In this document: positions 1-6,208 of the stretch, piece after piece
Numbering within the stretch: the first letter of the stretch is position 1
Layout: each line of letters starts with the position of its first letter
Assembly (NCBI GenBank): GCA_012274175.1
Contig: JAAOZZ010000230.1
Span: 1 to 6,680, forward strand
Length of the DNA stretch: 6,680 bases
Reading direction: 5' to 3'
Origin: Betaproteobacteria bacterium
GTDB taxonomy: Bacteria > Pseudomonadota > Gammaproteobacteria > Burkholderiales > Usitatibacteraceae
Program-made: the position numbers and the translations under genes
The notes under the pieces: generated by a model
The model's input: the letters and a program-made list of their open reading frames with translations, nothing else
Databases searched by the model: none
What the model was told of the DNA's origin: nothing

Positions 1-260
1 CGGCGCAGCGCGTAGAGCTCGTGGGGGGCCAGGGAGTGCACCACCTTGCCGCAGACGGTGACGCTGCCCGCCGCGGGGTGCAGCGTGCCCCCGATGAGCT
101 GCAGCAGCGTGGTCTTGCCCGAGCCGCTGGTGCCGAGGATGGCGACCACGCTGCCGCGGGGAATCGCAAGGTCGACGCCCTTCAGGACCGGGCGCCGGAG
201 GTACCCGTAGCGCAGGCCGCGGATGTCGATGAGGTTGTCGGTCGGGGCCATTGGGCTCAT
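1..260 (-). CDS. ABC transporter ATP-binding protein, MlaF-like (N-terminal part, cut by the window edge)
   Basis: This is the first 86 or so residues of an ABC ATPase; the rest lies left of the window. ATPases of this class power transport by binding and hydrolysing ATP at the cytoplasmic face of the inner membrane. Seen directly: an N-terminal strand region ([11 protein letters not shown]), then a Walker A loop GTSGSGKTT at residues 43-51 (window 108-134, lysine 49), followed by LLQLIGG. The segment ending in HELYALR resembles the region just before the Q-loop in MlaF/Ttg2A, the ATPase of the Mla retrograde phospholipid transport system, where an LYxLR stretch is typical. The Q-loop, signature motif and Walker B are outside the window, so the subfamily is provisional. 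I chose the ATG at 260; a second in-frame ATG at 251 is possible, and neither has a strong ribosome binding site. Its 5' end faces the hydrolase gene at 303. Confidence 0.85.
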   Translation of the reverse strand, partial: MSPMAPTDNLIDIRGLRYGYLRRPVLKGVDLAIPRGSVVAILGTSGSGKTTLLQLIGGTLHPAAGSVTVCGKVVHSLAPHELYALR

Positions 261-263
261 TAT
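235..263 (+). promoter_or_regulatory. Candidate sigma70-type promoter for the hydrolase/Yip1 unit
   Basis: TTGTCG (235-240, 4 of 6 matches to TTGACA) is followed after exactly 17 bp by CATTAT (258-263, 4 of 6 to TATAAT), an unusually AT-rich patch for this sequence. Transcription would begin near 270 and leave a short leader that includes the ribosome binding site at 292-297. The -10 element covers the ATG of the divergent ATPase gene, so the two genes would interfere at this point. It is predicted from hexamer match and spacing only. Confidence 0.35.
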
Positions 264-302
264 CGCATCCGCCCACCCACCGCACCTGACCGGAGGAACC
301 CC

Positions 303-1124
303 ATGCATTCGCTTGCCCGCTGGCTCGGAATCGCCCTGGCGCTCGCCGCAGCAACCGTCTTCGCGCAGGACGCGAAGAAGACGGAGATGCTCTGGCTGGG
401 CCAGGCCTGCTGGAAGATCACCACGCCCGGAGGCAAGGTGATCGTCGTCGACCCGTGGGTCACGAGCAATCCGAAGACGCCCGCGAAGTACAAGGACCTG
501 GACGCCCTGGGCAAGGTCGACCTGATCCTCGTCACCCACGCCCACTTCGACCATTTCGCCGACGCGCCGGCGCTTTCCAAGAAGAACCACGCGCCGGTCT
601 GGGGGCCCGCGGGGCTCGACTCGACCATCGTCGCCCTCGGGATCCTGCCGCTGGAGCTCGCGCCGCGCTTCGGCAAGGGCGGCACCATCGCTCCCTGGGG
701 ACCCACGGGGGTGAAGATCACCGCCGTGCACGCGGAGCACTCCTCGGAGCTGGTATGGAAGAACCCGGCCACCGGCAAGGACGAGGTGCACGTGGGCGGC
801 GAGCCCGTGGGCTACATCATCGAGCTCGAGAACGGCTTCAAGATCTACCACATGGGCGACACCGCGCTCTTCGGCGACATGAAGATGATCGGCGAGCGCT
901 ACAAGCCGGACATCGTGCTGATCCCCATCGGCGGGCATTTCGTGATGAACCCCGTGGACGCGGCCTACGCCACCCGCGAATGGCTCAAGCCGAAGTACGC
1001 GGTGCCGATGCACTACGGCACGACTCCGCAGCTCAAGGGCACGCCCGAGGAATACATGAAGGCGCTGGGAGACGCGCCGGTGAAGGTATTCCCGCTCGCG
1101 CCCGGCGAATCGCTCACGTTCTAG
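303..1124 (+). CDS. Secreted metallo-beta-lactamase-fold metal-dependent hydrolase (UPF0173/UlaG-like)
   Basis: This 273-residue protein is a metal-dependent hydrolase of the metallo-beta-lactamase fold, closest in pattern to the UPF0173/UlaG-like group; its substrate is unknown. The metal-binding motif HAHFDH is at residues 79-84, with further likely ligands H143/H146 (HAEH), D186 in MGDT, and H212 (GGHF) or H237 (MHYG). The family core begins at [10 protein letters not shown], where the usual GHS/GHA is GQA (33-35). Residues 1-22 form a signal peptide (R6, hydrophobic 8-20, VFAQ before the mature part), so the enzyme should act in the periplasm; many UPF0173 members have no such leader and are cytoplasmic. 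The ATG at 303 has a good GGAGGA site (292-297) five bases upstream; the open frame continues further upstream, but that part is antisense to the ATPase gene. The next gene follows after 10 bp, implying co-transcription. Family call is firm; substrate is not. Confidence 0.9.
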   Translation: MHSLARWLGIALALAAATVFAQDAKKTEMLWLGQACWKITTPGGKVIVVDPWVTSNPKTPAKYKDLDALGKVDLILVTHAHFDHFADAPALSKKNHAPVWGPAGLDSTIVALGILPLELAPRFGKGGTIAPWGPTGVKITAVHAEHSSELVWKNPATGKDEVHVGGEPVGYIIELENGFKIYHMGDTALFGDMKMIGERYKPDIVLIPIGGHFVMNPVDAAYATREWLKPKYAVPMHYGTTPQLKGTPEEYMKALGDAPVKVFPLAPGESLTF

Positions 1125-1134
1125 GGGGACTGCC

Positions 1135-2376
1135 ATGAGCCTCATCGACCGAGTCAAGAACATCCTCGTCACGCCCAGGACCGAGTGGGACGTGATCGCG
1201 GCCGAAACGACTTCCGGCGCGGCCCTCGTCACCGGCTACGTGCTGCCGCTCGCCGCCATCTCGGCCCTCGCCGGTTTCGTGGGCATGTCCCTCGTCGGGA
1301 TGAGCGTCCCGTTCGCCGGCACCATGCGGATGGGCGTTACGTCGGGCCTCGCCGCCGCGGTCTTCGCCCTCGTGATGGCGGTCGTGATGGTCTACGTGGT
1401 GGCCTTCATCGTGGACGCGCTGGCCCCCACCTTCGGCGCGCAGAAGAACATGGCCCAGGCGCTGAAGGTCGTCGCCTACGCCTATACCCCGGTGTGGGTC
1501 GTGGGCATCGTGAGGATCATCCCGGCGCTGGGCATCCTGGTCCTGCTGGCCGCGCTCTACGGGATCTACCTGCTCTACCTGGGGTTGCCGCGGCTGATGC
1601 GCGCACCGCAGGAGAAGGCGGCCGGATACACCGCGGTGGTGGTGATCGTGTGCATCGTGCTGGCGGTGGTGATCGGCGTGCTGAGCGGGGTGGTGCTGCG
1701 CTACGCGATGCCGGGAGTGGGAATGGGCGGCCTGGGAGGGATGGGACTCGGGCGCCACGAAGGCGGCGGCGTCACGTTCGACAAGGACAGTCCCATGGGC
1801 AAGCTCGACGCCTTCTCGAAGAAGATGGAGGAAGCCGGGCGCAACATGGAGTCCGCCCAGAAGAGCGGAGACGCGAGCAAGCAGGCGGAGGCGGCGATGG
1901 CCGCCCTCGGGACCGCGCTATCGGGCGGCAAGGGGGTCGAGCCGCTGCAGCTCGACCAGCTGAAGCCGATGCTGCCCGAGAAGCTCGCGGGCCTGCCGCG
2001 CACCGACATGCGCACCGACCGCAGCGGCGTGAAGGGCTTCATGATCGCCAAGGCGGAAGGCGTCTACAGCGACGGCAAGGGCGAGCGGATCGACCTGGAA
2101 GTGACCGATACCGGCGGCGCCGCGGGCCTCATGGGGCTGGCCGCGTGGATGGGCGTGCAGGGTGAGCACGAGGACTCGAACCGGCGCGAGGTGACGCGCT
2201 CGGAAGGCGACCGGCTGGTCCACGAGGAACTGAACAAGCGCGGCGGCACGAACAAGTACGAGGTCGTGCTGGCGAAGCGCTTCGTCGTTTCCGCCTCGGG
2301 CCACAACGTCCCGATCGACACGCTCAAGTCGGGCGTGGAATCCGTGGATCTGTCGAAGCTCGAGTCGCTGAAGTAG
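1135..2376 (+). CDS. Yip1-family integral membrane protein with a soluble C-terminal domain
   Basis: The 413-residue product has two parts. Residues 1-190 match the bacterial Yip1 (PF04893-type) pattern: a short amphipathic start with [12 protein letters not shown] at 13-24, then about five membrane helices near 30-56, 68-97, 112-130, 131-152 and 165-188, with the typical LYLGLPRLM at 147-155. A glycine/methionine-rich linker (about 192-212) leads to a roughly 200-residue soluble region. That region begins with a charged, alanine-rich, possibly helical stretch (about 217-262) and continues with [11 protein letters not shown] and alternating strand-like segments. Such C-terminal parts occur beside membrane domains in other proteobacterial proteins, but I know no function for them. 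The ATG at 1135 is preceded by AGGGGGA (1123-1129), which overlaps the stop codon of the hydrolase gene, so the two are probably translated from one message. Bacterial Yip1 proteins have no settled role; a function in envelope or membrane organisation is conjecture. Confidence 0.85.
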   Translation: MSLIDRVKNILVTPRTEWDVIAAETTSGAALVTGYVLPLAAISALAGFVGMSLVGMSVPFAGTMRMGVTSGLAAAVFALVMAVVMVYVVAFIVDALAPTFGAQKNMAQALKVVAYAYTPVWVVGIVRIIPALGILVLLAALYGIYLLYLGLPRLMRAPQEKAAGYTAVVVIVCIVLAVVIGVLSGVVLRYAMPGVGMGGLGGMGLGRHEGGGVTFDKDSPMGKLDAFSKKMEEAGRNMESAQKSGDASKQAEAAMAALGTALSGGKGVEPLQLDQLKPMLPEKLAGLPRTDMRTDRSGVKGFMIAKAEGVYSDGKGERIDLEVTDTGGAAGLMGLAAWMGVQGEHEDSNRREVTRSEGDRLVHEELNKRGGTNKYEVVLAKRFVVSASGHNVPIDTLKSGVESVDLSKLESLK

Positions 2377-2386
2377 TCGCGATCGC

Positions 2387-2410
2387 CCCGTGCGCCGAGC
2401 GGCGCGCGGG
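2387..2410. terminator. GC-rich hairpin between convergent genes, probable two-way terminator
   Basis: The 39-bp gap between the converging Yip1 and FHA genes holds a 10-bp stem (2387-2396 pairing with 2401-2410, nine Watson-Crick pairs and one G-U) closed by the four-base loop GAGC. No clear T-run follows on either strand, so it is not a canonical intrinsic terminator, but its position 11 bp after the Yip1 stop and 6 bp after the FHA stop fits transcription-end function in a GC-rich genome. Confidence 0.45.
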
Positions 2411-2415
2411 ATCCT

Positions 2416-3387
2416 TCAGTCGCGGTTCTCGAATTCCGAGAGCAACCCGCCGGACGGCTCCCGGGTGCGCGCCCGGTCGACCTTCACCTTCGTGCTCCCG
2501 GCGCGTTCGAAGAACTCGTCGGTGGTCGCGAGCGGCGCGAGCCGGAAGGCGGGCGGGCGCAGCTCGCCCAGGCTCGCGCGCTGGCCCAGGAGGTTGCGTG
2601 TCTCGGTCTGGGTCGCGTACTGCAGCAGCGCTCCTGCGGCCATGAGCGCCAGCACGATGCCCATCGCCGCGCGCATGTGCCGCGGCCCGATGGCGTGCAG
2701 GTGGGCGTAGCACGTGGCCGCGAGCAACGCCCACGTGCCGAGTCCCGCGTATTCGGCCATCTCGCGCCACGCGAAGGAAAACGCGAGCGACTCGGCGAGC
2801 TGGTCCCACAGCACCAGCGCGATCGAGGCGGTGAGCGCGATGCGCAGCTGCAGCGAAAAGCGCGCCTGGCCGAAGAACACGCGCGAGAGCACCGCCCACA
2901 CGCCGCTCCAGAGTGCCAGCACCGTGGCGAATCCCAGCAGCGGCAGCAGGACCACATTGGCGCTGGGCTCGGTCGTGAGGGTGAGCCATTGCAGCAGCAG
3001 GAGCAGCGCGAGGAGCGCCGCGGCGAGTCCCATGGCCCACTCGGCATGGGCGCGTGGAGGCGTGAGCGGCCGCTCCGGCGCGACCGGGTGGGCCCCGTCG
3101 TGCACCCGCAGCGTGGTGCGCCCGATGCGGATTCCCGGCTCGCCCGCGAGCGGCAGCCGCGGGACCCGCTTGGCGCCGTGTTCCGGATACATCCCGTTCA
3201 CCGAGCCCAGGTCCTCGGCGATGAGCTCTCCGTCCTCGCCGCGATAGATGCGCAGGTGGTGCGGGGCCACGTGGGGATCGTCCACCACGACGTCGTTATC
3301 GAAGGCCCGGCCCACCCGCGCCTCGGCGGCGTCGACGCGTTCGCGCGCCGCGACCTCGCCGTAGCGCGAGAGCACCTCGATCCACAT
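2416..3387 (-). CDS. FHA-domain membrane protein (five predicted transmembrane helices)
   Basis: The product is 323 residues. Residues about 1-100 form a forkhead-associated domain, a fold that normally recognises phosphothreonine peptides: VGR at 25-27, NDVVVDD at 31-37, PHH at 42-44 and GSVNG at 61-65. R27 and N64 are in place, but the serine normally found before the PxH/RxH position is alanine (A41). After a proline-rich linker (101-113) come about five hydrophobic helices near 117-137, 144-168, 182-202, 214-233 and 238-258, then a charged tail of about 65 residues. The FHA domain should lie in the cytoplasm. The ATG at 3387 shares its first base with the last base of the protease TGA stop (TGATG), which points to translational coupling; a GTG at 3390 is possible. 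The reading frame stays open far upstream, but that stretch lies antisense-style over the protease gene and is not protein-like. The binding partner is unknown; no kinase or phosphatase gene is visible here. Confidence 0.85.
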   Translation of the reverse strand: MWIEVLSRYGEVAARERVDAAEARVGRAFDNDVVVDDPHVAPHHLRIYRGEDGELIAEDLGSVNGMYPEHGAKRVPRLPLAGEPGIRIGRTTLRVHDGAHPVAPERPLTPPRAHAEWAMGLAAALLALLLLLQWLTLTTEPSANVVLLPLLGFATVLALWSGVWAVLSRVFFGQARFSLQLRIALTASIALVLWDQLAESLAFSFAWREMAEYAGLGTWALLAATCYAHLHAIGPRHMRAAMGIVLALMAAGALLQYATQTETRNLLGQRASLGELRPPAFRLAPLATTDEFFERAGSTKVKVDRARTREPSGGLLSEFENRD

Positions 3388-4772
3388 CACCGCGCCCACC
3401 GGATCGCCTCGAGAAAGCGCCGGCCCAGGGCGACGGCGTTGGCATGGGACACGCCCTGCATCGTGAGCTGCGCGAGCAGCGCCTCGCGGCTGCGGTCCTG
3501 GGTGAGGGCGAGCAGGGTCACGTTGTACAGGCCCTCGAACTCGCGATAGGCGCGCATGCACCACGTGGCGCGCAGGGGCGGCGTGTCGGCGCCGCCGGTG
3601 GACACGAAGTCGTCGCGGCATTCCTGCTCGGTGAGGCGCTTGCCGCCGCCGGGGCCGAAGAGGCGCCCGCCGGAGCGCTGCGAGAGCTCGCGCGCGAACT
3701 GGAATGCGTTGAGGTCGATCGCCTTGTAGTACGAATAGGTGAGGTCGACGCGGCCGGTGAGGATGCGGTCGGAGACGAAGACCCCGGTGGCGCTCGAGCA
3801 GCGGGTGGTGTTCACCGCCGTGCGCGGCTTGGGGATCTGGTCCGCGTTGGTGGCCGCCCAGCACGTCATCCAGGGTGCCGAGCTCTCGAGGCCGCGGTAG
3901 GGGCCGTACTCCGCGCTGCGGAAGCCCTGGGTCCGGAGGGCCTCGTAGAACGCCGCCTGCCAGCCGTCGAGCTGGCGGCCCACTTCCTCGCGCGCCTTGT
4001 CCAGCACGAGCGGCGGGCCCTTGCGCGCGCGCTCGAGCAGCGCCGCGGCGAACCGGGCGGGCACGAGGAAGCCCACCTGCTCGCCGTCGAGGCGCTTGGC
4101 GACGTTCACTCCCACGATGCGCCCGTCGGCCGCGGTCACCGGTCCGCCGCTCATGCCGGGGTTGATCGCGCCGGAGAAATGGATGCGCTCGTCGTAGCTC
4201 TTGTCCACGAGCCCGTTGTTGGTGCCCTCGATGATGGTGAAGCCCAGGTCGAGGGGATTGCCCATGGCGTAGATGCGCTCGCCCTTGGGAAGCTTGCCGG
4301 CGAGCGCCCGCGGATCGAACTCGAACCACGGCAGGCCCGCAGCGTGGTCGACGCGCACCACCGCGAGGTCGTGGGCCACGTCGATCGCGAGCAGGCTCAA
4401 CGGACCGCGCGCGCCGTCGGGCGCGAGGTATTCCAGGCGGTAGGTCCTCGGATCGAGGGCGAACTGGGACACGACGTGGTAGTTCGTGATGGCGTAGCCG
4501 TCGACGCTCACCAGGAAGCCGGAGCCCAGGGTGGTCTGGCGCCCCGCCGCCTGCAACAGCGTGCGCACCTGCAGGATGCGCGGCTTGGCCATCTCGTACA
4601 CCCGCTCCGCCGTGGAGGACAGGCCCGCCTGGGAGCCGGCCTGCGCCTCGACGGCATCGGGCCGCGAGGCGGCGTGCGCCGGCGAATCCGGGGGTGCCGC
4701 GCGAGGCGGGCCCGAAATGGCGACGGACGCCGCGAACAACCCGGCGGTGACGAGCGAGATGCGGGATGGCAT
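3387..4772 (-). CDS. Exported trypsin-like serine protease (S1C-type, no PDZ) with a four-cysteine C-terminal domain
   Basis: The 461-residue product has an N-terminal export signal (R4, hydrophobic 5-19, likely cleavage around 25-26) and a low-complexity Ala/Pro/Ser stretch to about residue 52. The protease domain spans about 55-250, with the full trypsin-like triad: H99 in TNYHVV, D135 in AHDLAVV and S208 in NPGMSGGP, plus GSGFLV (83-88) and AMGNPLDLG (169-177), as in the DegP/HtrA-like Trypsin_2 group. It should cleave proteins in the periplasm. DegP-type enzymes carry PDZ domains after this point; here residues about 255-461 are instead an unrecognised domain that holds all four cysteines of the protein (304, 325, 385, 405), which could form two disulfides outside the cytoplasm. 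The ATG at 4772 is the only standard start after the in-frame stop at 4806-4808; no strong ribosome binding site precedes it. It is the first gene of the pair with the FHA membrane protein. Confidence 0.88.
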   Translation of the reverse strand: MPSRISLVTAGLFAASVAISGPPRAAPPDSPAHAASRPDAVEAQAGSQAGLSSTAERVYEMAKPRILQVRTLLQAAGRQTTLGSGFLVSVDGYAITNYHVVSQFALDPRTYRLEYLAPDGARGPLSLLAIDVAHDLAVVRVDHAAGLPWFEFDPRALAGKLPKGERIYAMGNPLDLGFTIIEGTNNGLVDKSYDERIHFSGAINPGMSGGPVTAADGRIVGVNVAKRLDGEQVGFLVPARFAAALLERARKGPPLVLDKAREEVGRQLDGWQAAFYEALRTQGFRSAEYGPYRGLESSAPWMTCWAATNADQIPKPRTAVNTTRCSSATGVFVSDRILTGRVDLTYSYYKAIDLNAFQFARELSQRSGGRLFGPGGGKRLTEQECRDDFVSTGGADTPPLRATWCMRAYREFEGLYNVTLLALTQDRSREALLAQLTMQGVSHANAVALGRRFLEAIRWAR

Positions 4773-4943
4773 GCGCGAGGGACGACGATGCGGGAGTAGC
4801 GAATCTTACCAGCGTCGCCGCTCGCATCCCGCGGGGAGCGGCTCCCTTTCACGGGGCGCGCGCTTGGGGGATGATCTCGGGGCGAATCGATCCGATCATC
4901 CATCCATGGCCACTTCCCCCGCCTTGCGTCGCCGGGCGCCCCG
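4773..4943. other. Divergent intergenic region between protease and flavoprotein genes
   Basis: This 171-bp gap must carry the promoters of both divergent genes. For the protease I see only a weak candidate: TGGTAAGAT on the minus strand (4811-4803), an extended -10-like element about 30 bp upstream of the ATG, without a recognisable -35. On the plus strand no convincing promoter is visible; TTGGGG at 4864-4869 lacks a matching -10. Two inverted repeats lie here: GGGAGC-g-GCTCCC at 4834-4846, and GGATGATC/GATCATCC at 4869-4901. No RNA gene is recognisable. Confidence 0.5.
4869..4901. repeat. Inverted repeat GGATGATC-N17-GATCATCC upstream of the flavoprotein gene
   Basis: A perfect 8-bp inverted repeat (4869-4876 and 4894-4901) is separated by 17 bp and sits 42 bp upstream of the TTG start and just before the ATG at 4906. 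Half-sites with this centre-to-centre distance (25 bp) could be a regulator site, or the RNA could fold into a stem-loop in the leader. No regulator family is implied by the sequence alone. Confidence 0.35.
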
Positions 4944-4947
4944 TTGA
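4906..4947 (+). other. Possible 13-codon leader frame (ATG) overlapping the TTG start of yhiN
   Basis: ATG 4906 opens a frame reading MATSPALRRRAPR and ends at TGA 4945-4947, which overlaps the TTG start of the flavoprotein gene by two bases. The arrangement could couple translation of the leader to the flavoprotein. Equally, a single-base sequence error or frameshift would make this ATG the true start of the flavoprotein. No ribosome binding site precedes ATG 4906, so expression is uncertain. Confidence 0.25.
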
Positions 4948-6140
4948 CGGCGGCCGGCGCGCATTCGTTCGACGTGGCCGTCATCGGCGCGGGGGCCGCG
5001 GGAATGATGTGCGCGGCGACCGCGGGCGCGCGCTCGCGGCGCGTGCTCCTCGTCGACCACTACGGCAAGGTGGGCGAGAAGATCCGCATTTCCGGCGGCG
5101 GGCGGTGCAACTTCACCAACCTCCACGCGACGCACCGCGACTTCCTCTCGCGCAACCCCGACTTCTGCCGCTCGGCGCTCGCGCGCTACACGCCGCGGGA
5201 CTTCGTGGCGCTGGTGGAACGGCACGGCATCGCCTATCACGAGAAGACCCTGGGGCAGCTCTTCTGCGACGGGAGCGCGCGCGCCATCATTGACATGATG
5301 GTGGCCGAATGCCGCGCGGCGGGCGTGGCCTGGTGGCAGCCGTGCGCGGTGCGGGGCGTGGGGCGCGAGGACGGCGCATTCGTCGTCGATACGGACCGTG
5401 GCGCGGTGCGCGCGGCCTCGCTCGTGATCGCCACCGGCGCGCTCACGGTGCCGATGATCGGCGCCACGCCTTTCGCCTACCGCGTGGCGGAGCAGTTCGG
5501 GCTCGCCGTGGTGCCGCCGAAGCCCGCGCTGGTCCCGCTCACCTTCGACGCGGAGCTGCTCACGCGCTATGGCGACCTCGCGGGCGTTTCGCTGGACGCC
5601 GAGGTGTCGTGCGCGGACGGGCGATTCCGCGAGGCCCTGCTCTTCACCCACCGCGGCCTGTCGGGTCCCGCGATCCTGCAGGCCTCCTCGTACTGGCAGG
5701 CGGCGGGCGCGAAGGAACCGATCCACGTGAACCTGCTTCCCGGCGTGGATGCGCGCTCGTGGCTCGCGAGCGAAAGGCGCTCGCCCATGCTGCCCGCGAC
5801 GCTCCTCGCGCAGCGCCTTCCCCGCCGCTTCGCGCAGTCGTGGTGCGAGGCCCACGGGCTCGCGAAGCCCCTCGCGGAAATGTCCGACGCGCAAATCGAA
5901 GCGGCGGCACGCGCGCTCGGCGATTGGCCCGTGCAGCCCAGCGGCACCCTGGGCTACAACAAGGCGGAGGTCACCCTGGGCGGCGTCGACACGCGGGCAC
6001 TCTCGTCGAAGACGATGGAGGCGCTCGCGGTGCCGGGCCTGTACTTCATCGGCGAAGCGGTCGACGTGACGGGCCACCTCGGCGGCTTCAACTTCCAGTG
6101 GGCCTGGGCCTCGGGACACGCCGCCGGCGAAGCCGCATAG
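4944..6140 (+). CDS. yhiN: FAD-dependent HI0933-family flavoprotein, YhiN/RdsA type (23S rRNA dihydrouridine synthase candidate)
   Basis: This 398-residue protein is full length for the HI0933/YhiN family (about 390-400). It has the dinucleotide-binding GAGAAG at 15-20, the family block GEKIRISGGGRCNFTN at 44-59, LGQLFCD in the first half, FTHRGLSGPAIL at 234-245, and the FAD-contacting GEAVDVTGHLGGFNFQW from 370. From memory, stretches such as NPxFCxSALARYT and HGIAxHEKTLGQLFCD match E. coli YhiN closely, so orthology is likely. E. coli YhiN was reported as RdsA, a flavoenzyme making dihydrouridine at 23S rRNA position 2449; that role here is by homology. The start is uncertain: the only in-frame start that keeps the Rossmann motif is TTG 4944, without a good ribosome binding site. 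It overlaps (TTGA) the stop of a 13-codon frame beginning with ATG 4906. The gene appears monocistronic and ends just before a strong hairpin. Confidence 0.88.
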   Translation: MTAAGAHSFDVAVIGAGAAGMMCAATAGARSRRVLLVDHYGKVGEKIRISGGGRCNFTNLHATHRDFLSRNPDFCRSALARYTPRDFVALVERHGIAYHEKTLGQLFCDGSARAIIDMMVAECRAAGVAWWQPCAVRGVGREDGAFVVDTDRGAVRAASLVIATGALTVPMIGATPFAYRVAEQFGLAVVPPKPALVPLTFDAELLTRYGDLAGVSLDAEVSCADGRFREALLFTHRGLSGPAILQASSYWQAAGAKEPIHVNLLPGVDARSWLASERRSPMLPATLLAQRLPRRFAQSWCEAHGLAKPLAEMSDAQIEAAARALGDWPVQPSGTLGYNKAEVTLGGVDTRALSSKTMEALAVPGLYFIGEAVDVTGHLGGFNFQWAWASGHAAGEAA

Positions 6141-6143
6141 TCC

Positions 6144-6202
6144 AAAAAGGGGTCAGGTTACTTTTTCGTCCCGTGGGCGAAAAAGTAACCTGACCCCTTT
6201 TT
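6144..6202. repeat. REP-like palindromic repeat; also a two-way intrinsic terminator
   Basis: The arms 6144-6168 and 6178-6202 are perfect 25-bp inverted copies; the stem continues through T-G and two C-G pairs to a three-base loop (6172-6174). Each arm contains GGGGTCAGGTTAC flanked by A5 and T5 runs. The sequence is AT-richer than its surroundings and lies between two convergent genes, 3 bp after the yhiN stop and 6 bp before the GNAT stop. On both strands a CCCC is followed by TTTTT at the stem end, as in an intrinsic terminator. GGGGTCAG-containing palindromes of this type are, as I recall, dispersed repeats in many beta- and gammaproteobacterial genomes, sometimes near REP-associated tyrosine transposases; no transposase is visible here. 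Confidence 0.8.
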
Positions 6203-6208
6203 CCGCTA

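Noticed and set aside
21..302. N-terminal extension of the hydrolase by 94 residues
   Set aside because: The stretch is antisense to the ATPase coding region, whereas ATG 303 has a good ribosome binding site and begins a proper signal peptide.
1114..1758. Histidine-rich minus-strand open frame resembling a metal-binding protein
   Set aside because: The His/Asp/Arg repeats are the reverse translation of the GTG/GTC/ATG-rich membrane helices of the Yip1 gene.
3444..4799. 451-codon plus-strand open frame
   Set aside because: It is antisense to the protease gene, has biased Ala/Gly/Arg/His composition and no recognisable motif; long antisense frames are expected at this GC content.
3388..4827. 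Long minus-strand open frame continuous with the FHA gene, which would make an 803-residue fusion
   Set aside because: The upstream 480 residues are Arg/Pro/Ala/Gly-rich shadow translation in another frame of the protease gene, which itself has an intact catalytic triad. The FHA gene starts cleanly at the TGATG overlap.
4896..6119. 407-codon minus-strand open frame
   Set aside because: It is antisense to the conserved flavoprotein gene, is Arg/His/Ala-rich and shows no domain.
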